From Trichomonas vaginalis G3 (lineage: Eukaryota; Parabasalia; Trichomonadida; Trichomonadidae), in contig NC_067207.1 in assembly GCF_026262505.1 (NCBI RefSeq), forward strand, positions 33,386,082 through 33,450,081: a stretch of 64,000 bases of DNA. The letters run 5' to 3'. Below the pieces are notes generated by a model. It saw only the letters and a program-made list of their open reading frames with translations. It was not told the origin of the DNA and did no database searches. Positions 1 through 10,879 of this stretch are shown here, in pieces (positions within the stretch are counted from its first letter, which is position 1; every line of letters starts with the position of its first letter). The position numbers and the translations under genes are program-made.

Positions 1-717
1 GTTTGAAAGACATAATATAGATTCTTCAGCAAATTCACTTATACTGGATTTTATAACAATGTTCTCACGAGACAAATACCACAATTGACAATCTTGTAAG
101 CAATCCTGCTGAAGCTTCTACTGTAAATGTCGATGTAAATTCCACGAGGTCATCTATTGACATCGTTGAGTCACTGTATTTAAATATTTTCTTAAAGCAA
201 TCGTCATTATCTAACCATGCAATAGCTTTGAAGTTTTCATTCGAATATACATCTGCTTCATTAAATGTAAAACCTGACTTCTTTGCAGAGACGACTTTAA
301 AATCTATTGAGTTTGTTTCAAAATTATATGCTATGGTACTTCTGAAGGTAATGGATGTCCTTCCGCAGTAAGTTGTTCTCTCACTACCGTTTGAAGCTTT
401 GTATTAAAAACTTTCATGTCATCTCCTGTATCTAAGTTCACATACACAGCAACAGGGAAACTATCTTGCTTCTTTGTTTCATCATTATAACTCAAAACAT
501 TAAAGTTCTTCAATAATATTGTTCTTCCTGCTGGAATACTTCGAACCTGTCTGATTTCAATAGCTTCTCTACCTCCTACATACTCTACCACGTGTCTTGG
601 TATTCATAAGTTACTGACTTTCTTGAATTTTGGTAGGTTTCATCATAACGTGTTCATAGTAATCTTTATATCTTGTCAGTTAAGATCGGTGCTATGTTGA
701 ATATTTCTGACTTGTAT
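1..717 (-). pseudogene. Broken copy of the 293-residue Maverick protein
   Basis: This is the minus-strand equivalent of the intact gene at 16985-17866. The last roughly 150 bases of the gene lie beyond the window edge. Only 331-591 keeps a readable stretch of 86 codons. Multiple one-base insertions and deletions interrupt the frame. The start codon used in B and C reads ATA here (715-717). Function is unassigned; see the B copy. It cannot encode a full protein as written, although the error-like indel pattern leaves sequence quality in doubt. Confidence 0.85.
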
Positions 718-732
718 TTTTAATGAGAATAA

Positions 733-1596
733 ATGAAGCATTAATACATGACGTAGATGAAGACATGAATGAAACTACAGACAAACTTTACTCTTTTCTC
801 ATTCTTTCCTTTCAGTAAGGACTATGAGTTCTGTTCAAATGGTGTTTATTTCTATTGTGGAAAGATGGTTTAGGTAAGACATTTAACCTCATTCGTCATA
901 TACTCATAACAGAACGTTTTAGGAAATGACTCATATTATGACCAAATCATTATATCAGCAACTTCAACCCTATGACTAACAGCGAAAACATTTATGTCAA
1001 AAGTTCAAGCCTCTTCGTTAAAGTTCCAGACAGTGAACTCATTGAATTTTCAACGTTACATTCGACGTAAGAGGAAATATTATGCCAGTGTTGATTTATA
1101 CAAGTCAGGAATGCAAAAGACTTCTGAGGAGATGGAGAGAATTATTGACAAACACCACTTTAATCTACTCAGGAGTTTACGATATGAACGATGACAAACT
1201 ACATTCTATCAAAACTTTCAAAATACCCCTTCAAAAATATCCTTCAAATACTTTGTTAGTTTGGCGACTTCGCCGGAAAAGGTTTAGTTTCAAAACCAGA
1301 CCACTACATTAGCTAACATCATTACTAAAGTCAGACATTACACATTAACTGTAGAATACTTATGCAAACATGGAGGTTTTTAGCTTTAAACATAAACGTC
1401 TCATAACTGACTTCGTTACTTTCAAGGTTTCTACGCTATGATATTGAACTCATTTGAAACAGTCAGTATAACATTACCTTTTGAAGAAATTTGGAAGCAT
1501 ATAAGTCTCTCATCTCTCTTCGTTCATACCTTGAGATTCATATCATATAATACTTAAAGTCAAAAATATTCATGGGAAAGACCAACATTGTTTTAA
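733..1596 (+). pseudogene. Broken packaging ATPase
   Basis: Colinear with the intact ATPase at 54887-55774, starting at the same ATG context and ending at the same TTTTAA stop context. The Walker A coding region near 864-890 has lost bases, and many further one-base indels follow. The longest readable pieces are about 70 codons (994-1312). No functional ATPase can come from this copy. It diverges from the minus-strand pseudogene to its left across about 15 bases. Confidence 0.85.
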
Positions 1597-1983
1597 AGTT
1601 TAATCTTCAATTGATGATGGTAAACAAATTCCATGCATCTCTGTCGATTTTCTGTTAATATTTTTGCTGTTATCATATCATCCACTTCCCCTCGTTAGCT
1701 TTTTGAGGATATGCGTTAGAATAGCTGTTCTTAAATGAAGCTTTTCACCTTTGAGAGCATAAACTCTATAATTTCTGCATACTTAATGTTTGAACCTCCT
1801 GAGCCATCGTTGACATAATTTTTATAGGCTTCCACCCTTTGTTCATGTTCCTGCTCTTCCTTAGTCTCTTTTGTTCAGTTAGTTCTACATCTTATACACG
1901 CACCTGTTCTAGTGAATTCAACAATATTTTCATTCGTTAGCTTTACATTCAAACTTGTCGAGTATATTGTTCATTTCATACAT
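1593..1983 (-). pseudogene. Broken copy of the 133-residue Maverick protein
   Basis: Corresponds to 55771-56172 in element C. Its stop shares the TTAA overlap with the convergent ATPase, and its start is the ATG-TAT-GAA-ATG context at 1972-1983. Indels break the frame several times. Function unknown. Confidence 0.75.
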
Positions 1984-2008
1984 ATAAAAGGTTTTTATTC
2001 TATATGAA

Positions 2009-2596
2009 ATGAGAAGCAAATCCATCTTAGCTGGTGCCGTTAATGTTCCAATTGAACCAACATCAATATGTTGACTCCACGAACGACAAACAATATTGTC
2101 ATAAAGAACTATAGTTCCAGAGTGTTTGAAAGAAAAAGAACCAGAGCTGAAATCCGTGAATTTAACACAGCTTAAACGCTAAAGCTACATAGATGTTAAG
2201 TTAGAGTATCCACCACTGGACCAAATTCTTTCAAGAGAAGCCAACGACAACCCTTACACAATGTTCAAACAAATCTTGATAACGTAGACATTACCTTCTT
2301 CAGTTATACCAAAACATATTTTACTCAAAGACATTAAGAAGCTTTTGAAAAATCTTATAAGCAAGAACAATAATTCTAACAAAGGAGGACCTTGAAAATG
2401 TTATTCAGAATAACAGGGAAACAATGTGTCATTGACTATCTCGACCCTGAAATCGAATGCTGTGGTCAAACTCCACTATTCATGAAAATAGGTAACATCC
2501 GCATCATTGAAACACCAGGAACTACAGGAGTTGAGTTTAAGTATAAATATTCGAATGAATATACAAAACTTTCAACAGAATATAAACTTTGTTTGA
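2009..2596 (+). pseudogene. Broken copy of the ~200-residue Maverick protein
   Basis: Colinear with 19188-19802 and 56198-56788. The start is the ATG after a TATAAAAGG-containing spacer. The frame is broken repeatedly before about 2390. The C-terminal part (2392-2596), with the Cys-Cys-Gly-Gln segment, is readable again. Function unknown. Confidence 0.78.
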
Positions 2597-2627
2597 AATA
2601 TGTTTTAGTAAATTAAAGCAGTCAGGA

Positions 2628-2660
2628 GGGCTCTTTGAGCCCATCTTGGCGCTTTGCGCC
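2628..2660. repeat. GC-rich double hairpin
   Basis: Two adjacent perfect stem-loops: GGGCTCTTTGAGCCC (2628-2642) and GGCGCTTTGCGCC (2648-2660). They lie between convergent genes. B has the same pair at 19834-19866, but C lacks it at the equivalent place, so it looks inserted or deleted as a unit. Confidence 0.8.
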
Positions 2661-2676
2661 GTCAGTCAAAAAAATT

Positions 2677-2917
2677 TCAAGTTAGCAATTTGTAATATCT
2701 ATCCAAAACTTCTTCAACAGTATCGAACTCATCTTCATAATGCAAACCTAATCTTATTGACTTGGTGCAGTTTTCACTAACACAATATTTTTCTGTTCTC
2801 TTGACTGACATAACTAATTCATTTGTTTCATCAAACAGCAACAACCAAAGTTCATGACCTAATATAACATTCATACTTTATATTTTTAGCTCTGAGTTCT
2901 CTTGTAAGCTGTTGCAT
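2677..2917 (-). pseudogene. Frameshifted 80-residue Maverick protein
   Basis: Equivalent to 19883-20125. The start overlaps the 3' end of the upstream 257-residue gene. A two-base deletion near 2860, compared with B, shifts the frame after the first ~18 codons. The remainder, rich in charged residues and starting at a hydrophobic WLLLF segment, is unchanged. Confidence 0.75.
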
Positions 2918-3651
2918 TTAATATTTTCTAAAAAGTCAACTTCAACAGTCATTCGCACTGGTGCCTTCAGTTCTACAGGCTCTCCTTGAAAGTCAACAAG
3001 TCTGAATTGCATGTCTTTCAAATTATGAGGACTAATGCGAACCCATTTACCTAAATGAGTTGCTATGACAGGAACGTTTGGAATGAACATTGAATTGACT
3101 GCATAACAGAAGGATTATATTCTACTGAACCTTTACTATTAACTCCTGAAATACCTGTGACATTAGCTATTTTAGACTCAATGTACAAACAATTGCCATA
3201 ACATACGTATGGAACAGATTTCATCTCAATCGTTTTGTCAACACTTTTCAAAGGAAATGTCATATGGTATGCTCCCAAAGAATTGTACTCTATGACTCAT
3301 TCTTGGTATCTTAAACTCCTTCGCATAACTGAACTTCAAAACTCCTGCAATAAGTTTAACATTCATTAAGTTTTCTTCGTTATCCTTGTTTATTGTAGTA
3401 TTTATGAGAGCATTTAACACTCCAGCTAATGTTTCCATCTTATATTCTACATTATTGTGAAATCTTATTTCGTGCTTCTTTCCATCTATTTCAATCTCCA
3501 TGAAATCTGTTTCATCTGTTATAACGAATGAAGCGATAGTATTGAAGTCAACCATTCTGAATGCAAGCGCCTCATTCTGTAGACCTAAGTTTGTTTGTAG
3601 CTTTACTGTCCCGTATTCGTTTGGGTCTGTACTTTGCAAATAGAACAACAT
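2878..3651 (-). pseudogene. Frameshifted 257-residue structural-type protein
   Basis: Same gene as 20086-20859. At least two indels break it: one at about 3113, where a T is missing from a short T run, and one near 3270-3290. The chosen start is the Met that leaves 17 bases to the divergent fibre gene, matching C, where the upstream in-frame Met is absent. Domain comments are given for the B copy. Confidence 0.8.
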
Positions 3652-3668
3652 TTTATTCTCATTAAAAT
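3652..3668. promoter_or_regulatory. 17-base divergent promoter
   Basis: This is the whole spacer between the structural gene (-) and the fibre gene (+). On the plus strand it reads as T-rich followed by TCATTAAAAT, which fits the Trichomonas initiator pattern TCA-pyrimidine-T/A. B has the same spacer (20860-20876) with TTATT in place of TCATT; C (57770-57786) has TCATT. Confidence 0.5.
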
Positions 3669-6599
3669 ATGAGTATAGCTGCATATGCGTATGAAGCTGA
3701 CAGAGCTAAACGTTTATATTTTGGTCAATACTCTCTCACACTTACTGACAAATATATTGTTATCACTGATGGAAATACTGAGAAATACATAACATGGAAG
3801 GACTATGAAAAGTTTGACCCTATTTTAACTCCATGTACTATGCCGTTTATAAAGGACGGTGAAATTATTGAAAAAGATAATACAACCGTATATAGGTCTG
3901 TTTATGAAGCATTAGAATATATGTTGAATCATAACCCAAAAAGATTTGACCCAAGCACTACACCATGTGCAATGCCTTTTATTAAGGACGGTGAAATCGT
4001 AAGAGTTCCGGATTCAACGGTTTACACAGCTGTTCAAAACAGTTTACAAAACATTTTAGCGAATATCTTTAATTCAGAAACTACAGAAATAAAATTACCA
4101 TATATAACAGATGCTAAAGAAATTAAATCAAAAACGACAACATTATTTACGTCACTTAATGATTTAATGACTTATATCATTAATATTCCTGCACCAACTA
4201 CAGCATTTGATCCAAACTCGACGGTTTGCAGTGTACCTTTCATAAATGACAGTTCATTAATTACTTTAAGGGATTCGACAGTAAATGAATCATTAAAGGC
4301 GTCATTAATGAAAATCATTGATTTTAACTCATTCACGAATACATATAATTCATTCATTAATGTTTCATATGCTTCTAAAGAAGGTGAGCCAAAAACTATC
4401 GATAAAGCGGTGTATGAAATAAAAGCATCAACGACGAAATTGAATTCGTTAACTTTTGACGGTGATAGTTTCGTTAATGACATAACATCGGGGAAAACAA
4501 TTTTAACGAAAGAATACTTAAAATCTCATGTTAGTGAGTTCGTTGAAATTGAAAAAGAAGGTGGAATTAAGTTCGATCCACTGAATTTCATTTTCAGCTT
4601 AGCGAATGTGGGTGTTAGTTTCGCTGAATGGACAACTATACAGAGTGAAATAAATGCAATATGGACGTTTTTGGGGTCAAAAGCGGGAATGGGTGAGCTT
4701 GTAAATGCTGCAAGAACATTAGGTGAAACAGGAAATTTTGTAGATGGTTTTAAAAGACTTGTTTCAAATGTTTTAACAAACACAAAGAAATTATTTAGAT
4801 ATACCGTACATAACGGACGGATTTTCGAACAGATAGCAACAAACCCTCCGGTTATGGCTGCGTTGATGATGGTTAGAGATATAAAACCACGTAACGACGG
4901 GAACGAAGAACATGAACAACAGGATACTGGTCGGGTTATTCGAGACATTAAAAACGTGTATCCTGAAGTTATTGATTTATTTAGAGGAGTTAATGATTCA
5001 ATTTCAAAACATTCTATAACCCTCGATGAAGAGAATAAATTAACAGATTATATATTCGTCATTATTGCAGAATTAATGAAGAGAATAAATGAAAAAGGAA
5101 TTGGTGATATCATTAATGTCAGCGATGTAATGATGAAAAGAAATTTTGACTCATTATTTACAAAACCGAAAACAGAATATAGTCTTTATGACGTAATTAC
5201 CGAATTAATGAAAAAGATTAATGATAATAAGAGTTCTGGCGGAAGAGTTGAACTTGAAATAAATGAGATAGAAGAGAAATTAGCCGAAAAAGCAGATAAA
5301 AACCACGTTCATTATATAACTTCAGACGAACAGATTATAACGGACTACCATGGATATTTAACACGAACTGAAGAAGAAGTGAAGACGGAAGATGTTAATG
5401 AAAGAAGATATAAATTCATTCGTGCTAAAGGTTATGACATAAGCTGTACTGTACATTATGACACGGGTAAAGCGCTAGAAGCATTTGGTTATAACAATGA
5501 AATTTATGCTTCATACTTCTTTGTTAACGGTGTATTAGTTGAACCAAGATTTACATTGAGAGTTAAGACAAAAATAACTTTTGAAGATGCTATTAAAAGT
5601 AAAGCTGACAAAGATGAACTTGACGCAACGAACAAAGTTTTGAAATCTCATAAACACAATATCTCCGATATAAATGAACTTCAAGCTACATTAGACAGTA
5701 AAGCCGACAAGAACCATACACATAAATCCTTCACTACTGTTAGAGCAGACGACATAATATTGAACTATGATTTGGGTTCAAGTGCACCTTTAGAGAATCC
5801 AAGTACAAGCGTAAAAGATACACTAAACTCCTTAAATAGTAAATGTATGAACATTGAAAGTCATGTCAGAAACTTTGAAACACATGAACTACCAGCAATG
5901 TTAGATAAAAAAGCAGATAAAGAACATACACATAAATCCTTCACTACTGTTAGAGCAGACGACATAATATTGAACTATGATTTGGGTTCAAGTGCACCTT
6001 TAGAGAATCCGAGTACAAGCGTAAAAGATACTCTTAACAATTTAGATAACAGTTGCAGGAATATCGAAGGTCATGCCAGAAACTTTGAAGCATATGAACT
6101 ACCAGCAATGTTAGATAAGAAAGCAGACAAAAACAGAGCTTCAAACATTAAAGACTGAAATACTTCAAACATTATATCCTGTTGGTTCTATTTATACGTC
6201 AATGAACTCAACAAATCCAGAAACAGTTTTAGGTTTTGGTACGTGGAAGCAGACTGTAGATAAATTCTTATACTGTGCTAATATTCAAAGCAAACAGGAG
6301 GTTCGAAGAAAATTAAAGAAGCAAACCTTCCACCGCACACTCATACAGGAACTACAAACACAACAGGTAGTCATTCACATTCAATAACAAAAAGAGGTTA
6401 TACAAATCTTGCAGCAGGTTCGGATAGACAGGGAATGCATAGATATGATATTTCAAGTGACCCAGTAGATTCAAGCGCAGGTATTTTCTGTGGAACCACA
6501 GGAAATCATTCACACACTTTCACAACAAATCCAACAGGCTCGGGTGCAGATTATATGCCACCATTTGTGACTATATTCGCATGGTACCGCGTTCAATGA
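3669..6599 (+). pseudogene. Fibre protein with tail-collar-like tip, two late frameshifts
   Basis: An 829-codon open frame (3669-6158), then an extra A in an A run at about 6130, then the tip domain in other frames, with another one-base loss near 6283. The N-terminal half carries four spaced copies of a motif of the type FDP-x-x-TPC-x-MPF-I-x-DG. The middle is helical. Then come repeated Ala-Asp-Lys-x-His-x-His units and two near-identical ~65-residue repeats. The C-terminal tip (to 6599) matches the phage short-tail-fibre/collar pattern: PVGSIYTS, Gly-Thr-Trp-Lys, His-Thr-His and His-Ser-His pairs, and MPPF near the end. Such tips bind host receptors in phages; that role here is inference. 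Confidence 0.85.
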
Positions 6600-6639
6600 A
6601 CGCGCTTGAGCCTAGAATAAAATCTTTAACTTTACATAA

Positions 6640-7720
6640 ATGAGCTTGAAAGAAGTATTCGAACAACATCCATGGAGGTCATTTAAGAAGTTCAATGAAG
6701 CTGCAAAGAGTTGGGGATTTACTAACAGAGCTGAAGTGAAAAGGTTCTTTGACAAAAATGTTGTACATCAAACAAAAATAAACCCTTACGACTACTTTTA
6801 CCAATTTACTCCAACACTCCTGACGCATACCAATTTGACACTCTCATTCAAAGCAGAAAAGGAGGACATAACCATTCCTCATCTTCATTAATGTTAACAC
6901 TCGTAAAGCATATGCATATCCAATGAATAAAGGAACTCGTGAAGTTTTAAGAGTTTTACAAAAGTTTGTAGCAGAACATAGCCCAAGTACTTTAACATCA
7001 GACCAAGACAGTGCATACCTCAGCAATGAAATCACAAATTTTCTCATTAAGCATAACATAACTCACTACACTACTGAAGACCATAACCATAACATACTCG
7101 GCATCATAAACCGCTTCATAAGAACGCTCAGAGATTTAAACCAAGAGCGAGACTTTACCGAAGAAACAATGAAACATTTTCTCGAAGTATATAATTCCTC
7201 AACACATTCTACAACAGGACATACACCAAATTCAATGACACAACAACAAGAAGAAAAGTATATACAAAAGAAACGAAGCCAAACACAAAATATCAGAAAT
7301 TCAACACAATTTACCCTCATTCCTGGTACAAAAGTTCGTGTAGTTCTTGACGACAAGCCGTTGACAAAGAAACGTTTAAGGTTAAGTAGAAACTATTATA
7401 TCGTAGACTCTACGCAAGGTAATGGATATCTTATAAAAGCTGCTGACGACTCTATTGCGTTTTACCCTCGACATAAATTAGTCGAAAGTAGTAATGGCAA
7501 ACTTGCTGAAACCATTGACGAAGCAAAGCGAGGAGTGGTTATTGAAATACTTGGCTATAACATAAACGATGACACTTATAAAGTAAGATATGAAGGAGGC
7601 GTTGAAGATGTTATACCATCTAAGAACTTGAGAGAGTCAAAGCCAACACATCTGGGACCATTAGAGCGGGAGTACTGGAAAGACAAAAATAAGCCAGAAA
7701 GAATAAGAAAATTCTTCTAA
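6640..7720 (+). pseudogene. int: Retrovirus-type integrase, frameshifted
   Basis: Maverick c-integrase of the DDE/RNase H fold. It begins at the ATG at 6640 and is broken near 6756, 6800-6890 and 6920. 6923-7720 is open for 265 codons. Visible features are a first catalytic Asp region (Tyr-Gln-Phe-Asp-Thr, near 6830), a second Asp in Thr-Ser-Asp-Gln-Asp (near 7000), and, 36 residues later, Asn where the family has Glu (Gly-Ile-Ile-Asn-Arg-Phe). The C-terminus looks like an SH3/chromo module (VRYEGG-VEDVIPSKNLRE). Its role would be insertion of element ends into host DNA. As written it is not translatable in one frame. Confidence 0.88.
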
Positions 7721-7807
7721 ACTTTTTCATTAGATGTAAATCAGACATGAATGACAACAGTCATGATATCATTAATGGTACCATTTATTTTTGTCATAAA
7801 TTTACAC

Positions 7808-7844
7808 CAAAAATATATTTTAGGTGAAGAGGTGAGATCTCACC
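7808..7844. repeat. Cassette inverted-repeat arm, left (GTGAG type)
   Basis: The core is the perfect palindrome GGTGAGATCTCACC (7831-7844), preceded by AAAAATATATTTTAGGTGAA. Its near-inverted partner is at 8970-9006, beyond the 306-residue gene. Confidence 0.8.
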
Positions 7845-7871
7845 CGTTTTTTCACCTCTTTTTTCACCCTC

Positions 7872-7884
7872 GCCGCTTAGCGGC
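7872..7884. repeat. GC hairpin (half of double-hairpin family)
   Basis: GCCGCTTAGCGGC, a perfect 5-bp stem in an AT-rich spacer. It relates to the Gly-Cys-rich hairpins at 25832 and 62064 in the same intergenic position in the other elements. Confidence 0.6.
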
Positions 7885-7986
7885 TCAGATTGCTTTAGCT
7901 TTCTCGTGAATTTTCATGAATTTCCTTAAGATAGAAAAATAAAGTTAGTTTTATTTTTATTTATTTTTTTATTTTGTATAAAAGAT

Positions 7987-8907
7987 ATGATTTCAACAAT
8001 CGGCACAACAACAATTCAAGCCACGAACGGCGGGACTCTGTCCACAACTACAGCACCAAACTCGCTAGTCATGAATCCTACGTCAATGTTGGTAGAGATG
8101 AAAAGCTTTATTCCTTCTTCATATACTTTTGAAACAGAAATCCAGAAGATAAAGCAAGAACTTTTAACAAGTAATTTAGACTGTAGTGCGAAAGATGAAA
8201 CAAATGAACAGTATCTTTATGAAATGGAGGACCTCATCGACCATTTGCCTAAACTACCTGAAATTCAGCAGCAAAAACTAACTATTCCTGAATTCGACGA
8301 AATTGAAGTCAAAGCAACTGACTCAGTAGAAATTAAGAAATTCATACGTAAAGTAAATTATGAATTCCTTGGTTTTCATTGCAACCATAAAGTTATGGAC
8401 AAAGATTGCGACATGGTTTATAAAAATATTTCTGACCTTTACAAATCCGAAGAATTTAAGACATACGATAACTTTGTTTCATTAGTTGCAAAATGTGTAT
8501 GGCAGATAAGAGATAAAGATAGAAGAGGTAAGGTATGGAATGAACAGATAAAACCAGCAGCTTTTGAGTTAAAGAAAACCATTGACGCCTTAGTTGTTCT
8601 AGCTGGTTTTATTTCAATGTATAACGCAAAAACGATGCCGCAATGTTCAAAATGTAAAGCAGCAATAAGAAAATATAACTACTCAGTCAAAGAGATAGAA
8701 AGAATGCGAAACGACTATGCAGACTTAAAGAAAGAAGCAGAAAAGCCAGCAGAAGATAAAATGGATATGTTGACATTTCTTAATAAAAACTATCCAACAG
8801 CAGAAGATTTCCTTCTGTCTGACGTCAAGAAGAAATATAAAGAAACCTTCGGCATTGTTAAAACTTTTGATACTAAAAGAAGAAATAGAAGCTACGAAAT
8901 TGTTTAG
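7987..8907 (+). CDS. Accessory protein, 306 residues, unknown
   Basis: I do not recognise the family. The N-terminus is Thr/Ser-rich; the middle is charged and helical with a Cys-x-x-Cys pair (Pro-Gln-Cys-Ser-Lys-Cys, about residue 218) that could bind metal; the C-terminal third looks coiled-coil. It is the first gene of the accessory block and lies between paired palindromic arms. In B's homologue (25945-26880) the last codons read differently (Leu-Lys-Glu-Glu-Ile-Glu-Ala-Thr) because A lacks two bases near 8872, so A's C-terminus is probably frameshifted and shortened by about 20 residues. A role in DNA binding or regulation is suggested only by its neighbours. Confidence 0.75.
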   Translation: MISTIGTTTIQATNGGTLSTTTAPNSLVMNPTSMLVEMKSFIPSSYTFETEIQKIKQELLTSNLDCSAKDETNEQYLYEMEDLIDHLPKLPEIQQQKLTIPEFDEIEVKATDSVEIKKFIRKVNYEFLGFHCNHKVMDKDCDMVYKNISDLYKSEEFKTYDNFVSLVAKCVWQIRDKDRRGKVWNEQIKPAAFELKKTIDALVVLAGFISMYNAKTMPQCSKCKAAIRKYNYSVKEIERMRNDYADLKKEAEKPAEDKMDMLTFLNKNYPTAEDFLLSDVKKKYKETFGIVKTFDTKRRNRSYEIV

Positions 8908-8969
8908 GATTTCAAATATACATCGTACAATTCATGTAAAACGCTTGTGAAAAAAGAGGTGAAAAAACA

Positions 8970-9006
8970 GGTGAGATCTCACCTCTTCACCTCAACATTA
9001 TTTTTA
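8970..9006. repeat. Cassette inverted-repeat arm, right (GTGAG type)
   Basis: Palindrome GGTGAGATCTCACC at 8970-8983, followed by TCTTCACCT and an ATTATTTTT tail. It is inverted relative to 7808-7844: the inner 23 bases match and the tail differs slightly. Confidence 0.8.
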
Positions 9007-9015
9007 TTGAATTCA

Positions 9016-9063
9016 GCACAAAAATAATGAATTTCATTAGTTATTTTGTATGTAAAGACAGTA
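9016..9063 (+). promoter_or_regulatory. Promoter/leader of T5orf172 gene
   Basis: TTTTGTATGTAAAGACAGTA ends directly at the coding ATG at 9064. The upstream in-frame ATG inside this leader (9046) is part of the shared leader, not of the protein, because the same leader precedes unrelated genes. Confidence 0.55.
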
Positions 9064-9675
9064 ATGACAAACATTGAGTTTGAAACAGTTAGAAAGATAG
9101 ACAATGACACCAAAGTGGTTAGAATAGGTGATTTAAACGTAAGATACTCAAAGAAATACAACAAATATTCTTTGTCAGACATTATATCTCCATCTGGAAA
9201 GAAAACAAACGACTGGGTTAGAAATGCTTCAACTCAGAAAATTTTGACAAGAAATCCTGAGCTTATGATATCAGTAGCATTTCATGGAACAAGAGCATAT
9301 CTTATAGACAAAAGTCTTATACCAATAGTTTTGTTATGGTTAGACCCAGTTGTTGGATATAACTTCATAACATATGGTTCATTCGATACGGAACGTTGCA
9401 GTGAAGGCTTACTTTACATCGTTCAGAAACCGAAGGACTTCAACACAAAAAGATATAAGATAGGAAGGACATATAATATAACTCAAAGATATGACAGTAC
9501 AGTCAATAGAGTCAAGGTTGTGTTTGTTAATGATATGAGAGCTGCTGAAACAGAACTGCTTGAAGTTTTTGAGAAAATGTATGGTGCTCCCACGAAAGGT
9601 AAAGAAACGTTTGAAGTAGATGAGATAGATAAAGCTATAAAATTATTTGACGAAGTTGCTGAAAAATACATGTAA
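9064..9675 (+). CDS. KilA-N-like plus T5orf172/GIY-YIG-type DNA-binding protein
   Basis: 203 residues from the second ATG. The N-terminal half has the KilA-N pattern (YNKYSLSDI, a Trp-Val-Arg segment, then a Pro-Ile-Val-Leu-Leu-Trp helix and an Asp-Pro-Val-Val-Gly turn). The C-terminal half fits the T5orf172 branch of the GIY-YIG fold: LLYIV, then YKIGRTYNITQRY, and Glu in the Ala-Ala-Glu-Thr-Glu helix. Such two-domain proteins are common in large DNA viruses and phages as DNA-binding or nicking regulators; the activity here is inferred. B carries a frameshifted copy (27044-27652). It has its own promoter of the accessory class. Confidence 0.75.
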   Translation: MTNIEFETVRKIDNDTKVVRIGDLNVRYSKKYNKYSLSDIISPSGKKTNDWVRNASTQKILTRNPELMISVAFHGTRAYLIDKSLIPIVLLWLDPVVGYNFITYGSFDTERCSEGLLYIVQKPKDFNTKRYKIGRTYNITQRYDSTVNRVKVVFVNDMRAAETELLEVFEKMYGAPTKGKETFEVDEIDKAIKLFDEVAEKYM

Positions 9676-9707
9676 AGCGTTTATTTTTGGTCTTTTGTGA
9701 AAGTCAG

Positions 9708-9763
9708 AAAATAAAGTTAGTTTTATTTTTATTTATTTTTTTATTTTGTATGTAAAGACAGTA
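9708..9763 (+). promoter_or_regulatory. Promoter/leader of DUF3627-type gene
   Basis: GAAAATAAAGTTAG, T-rich tract, TTTTGTATGTAAAGACAGTA, then ATG at 9764. Identical leader to 9044-9063. Confidence 0.6.
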
Positions 9764-10590
9764 ATGACAACATCAGAGAACACAACAACAGTTATAGTCC
9801 ATGAAGCTATAAATGAAGAATACGAATACATACAATATAACAAACAACTTCGCCTCATTCGTTCGGTCAAAGATGACATGTACCAAATGCAAAGTATAAT
9901 GAACGCTCTTCGTTCTACAAAGCAAGCATATCATTGGTTTGAAAACCAACAGACAAAAGAACTTTTAGAAGAATTTCCTCATATGATTGCTTCCCTCGGA
10001 AAACCGAGAGAAGAGATTCCGTACGAAAATCGCAAGAATTTGGCTCCTGGTTTGAAAGGTTATTATGTTCATAGACTTTTAGTAAACGCTGTAGCAATGT
10101 GGGCTTCACCTCGTTATGCTTGTTATATTTTCATGATGTTAGATGAACTATATAAAGCAGAACGTGGAGAGATGGAAAAGAAACTTCAAGCAAAAGATGA
10201 AGTCATTGAATCCAAAGACAAAAGCATACAGAAAAGAATACCGCGTTCGGTACCAAAAGGAAAGGAAAAGAGTTATAAGTATATGATATATACTGAAGAG
10301 TTGGAGAAAGAAGAAGATAAAGATATGGTTATGTTACATTTAGTCAGAAGAAACAACAAGAGCTTTTATGACTTAGCTAAAATATATAAATCTGACAGAA
10401 ACTGGTTCTATCGTGAAAACTTACCGATTTCAATGACACCGAATGACAAATAAAGGAAATTGTCAAAAATACTCTTCCTCAAACACACTATGACATCAAA
10501 GGTTGCACAATACTTACATTCAAAGAAGACTTAACATTACTGAAGGAAAAAATAACAGAATATTTCGATAACTTCAAAGAGGAAGAATAA
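9764..10590 (+). pseudogene. KilA-N/DUF3627-type protein, frameshifted near its C-terminus
   Basis: Homologue of the intact 275-residue protein at 27741-28568. A is open to 10453 (229 codons from ATG 9764), then one base is missing at about 10445 (GAATGACAAATAA versus GAATGAGCAAATAA in B), which removes the last ~46 residues unless the frame is restored. The N-terminal part has the viral KilA-N arrangement, including YYVHRLLVNAVAMWASPRYA. A charged linker and a DUF3627-like C-terminal domain follow (Tyr-Lys-Tyr-Met-Ile-Tyr, a Leu-Val-Arg-Arg-Asn-Asn segment). Confidence 0.75.
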
Positions 10591-10645
10591 AAAAATCTAA
10601 GCTAATTTTATTTTTTTTATAAAATTTTATCTCATATGAAAGAAC
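10588..10645 (+). promoter_or_regulatory. Promoter of 71-residue gene
   Basis: AAAAAATCTAAGCTAATTTT followed by a T-rich tract and TTTTATCTCAT; a divergent version of the accessory-gene promoter. The ATG used is at 10646. Confidence 0.45.
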
Positions 10646-10861
10646 ATGAATTTAGAATATTCGGAACTCATGACAGAAGAAGAGAACGAACAACATGTAA
10701 AAGATTATGCAAAATTTCTGAAGACATACAAAGCATTTAAACAATATCTAAATGCTTCTAAAGATTATGCAAAATTTCTGAAGGTATATAAAGCTTATGA
10801 AAAAGCGTATGAAAAGTTTATACATTGGGGAATTGTTGTAAAATATCGATATGAAGACTAA
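10646..10861 (+). CDS. Small repeat-containing protein, 71 residues, unknown
   Basis: A highly charged, Lys/Tyr-rich helical peptide with an internal duplication of KDYAKFLK-x-YKA (about residues 19-31 and 39-51). The duplication is visible at the DNA level as AAAGATTATGCAAAATTTCTGAAG-like copies at 10699 and 10759. Found only in A; B and C have nothing equivalent. It lies between the DUF3627-type gene and the convergent 157-residue gene. No family recognised. Confidence 0.5.
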   Translation: MNLEYSELMTEEENEQHVKDYAKFLKTYKAFKQYLNASKDYAKFLKVYKAYEKAYEKFIHWGIVVKYRYED

Positions 10862-10879
10862 CCAAAAATATATTTTTGC

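Larger units (their letters stand above)
7721..7986 (+). promoter_or_regulatory. Accessory-gene promoter region with palindrome
   Basis: Contains the inverted-repeat arm at 7808-7844, a small GC hairpin at 7872-7884, a TCATGAATTTTCATGAATTT-like block, then GAAAAATAAAGTTAG, a T-rich tract and TTTTGTATAAAAGAT just before the ATG at 7987. The same series precedes the accessory genes in B and C. Confidence 0.6.

Noticed and set aside
4172-4948. Minus-strand frames antisense to the fibre
   Set aside because: Shadows of the conserved fibre coding sequence, repeated in B only because the plus strand is conserved.
9046-9063. Upstream ATG giving an identical N-terminal peptide to three unrelated proteins
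   Set aside because: The bases belong to a leader shared by unrelated genes; the following ATG is the better start.
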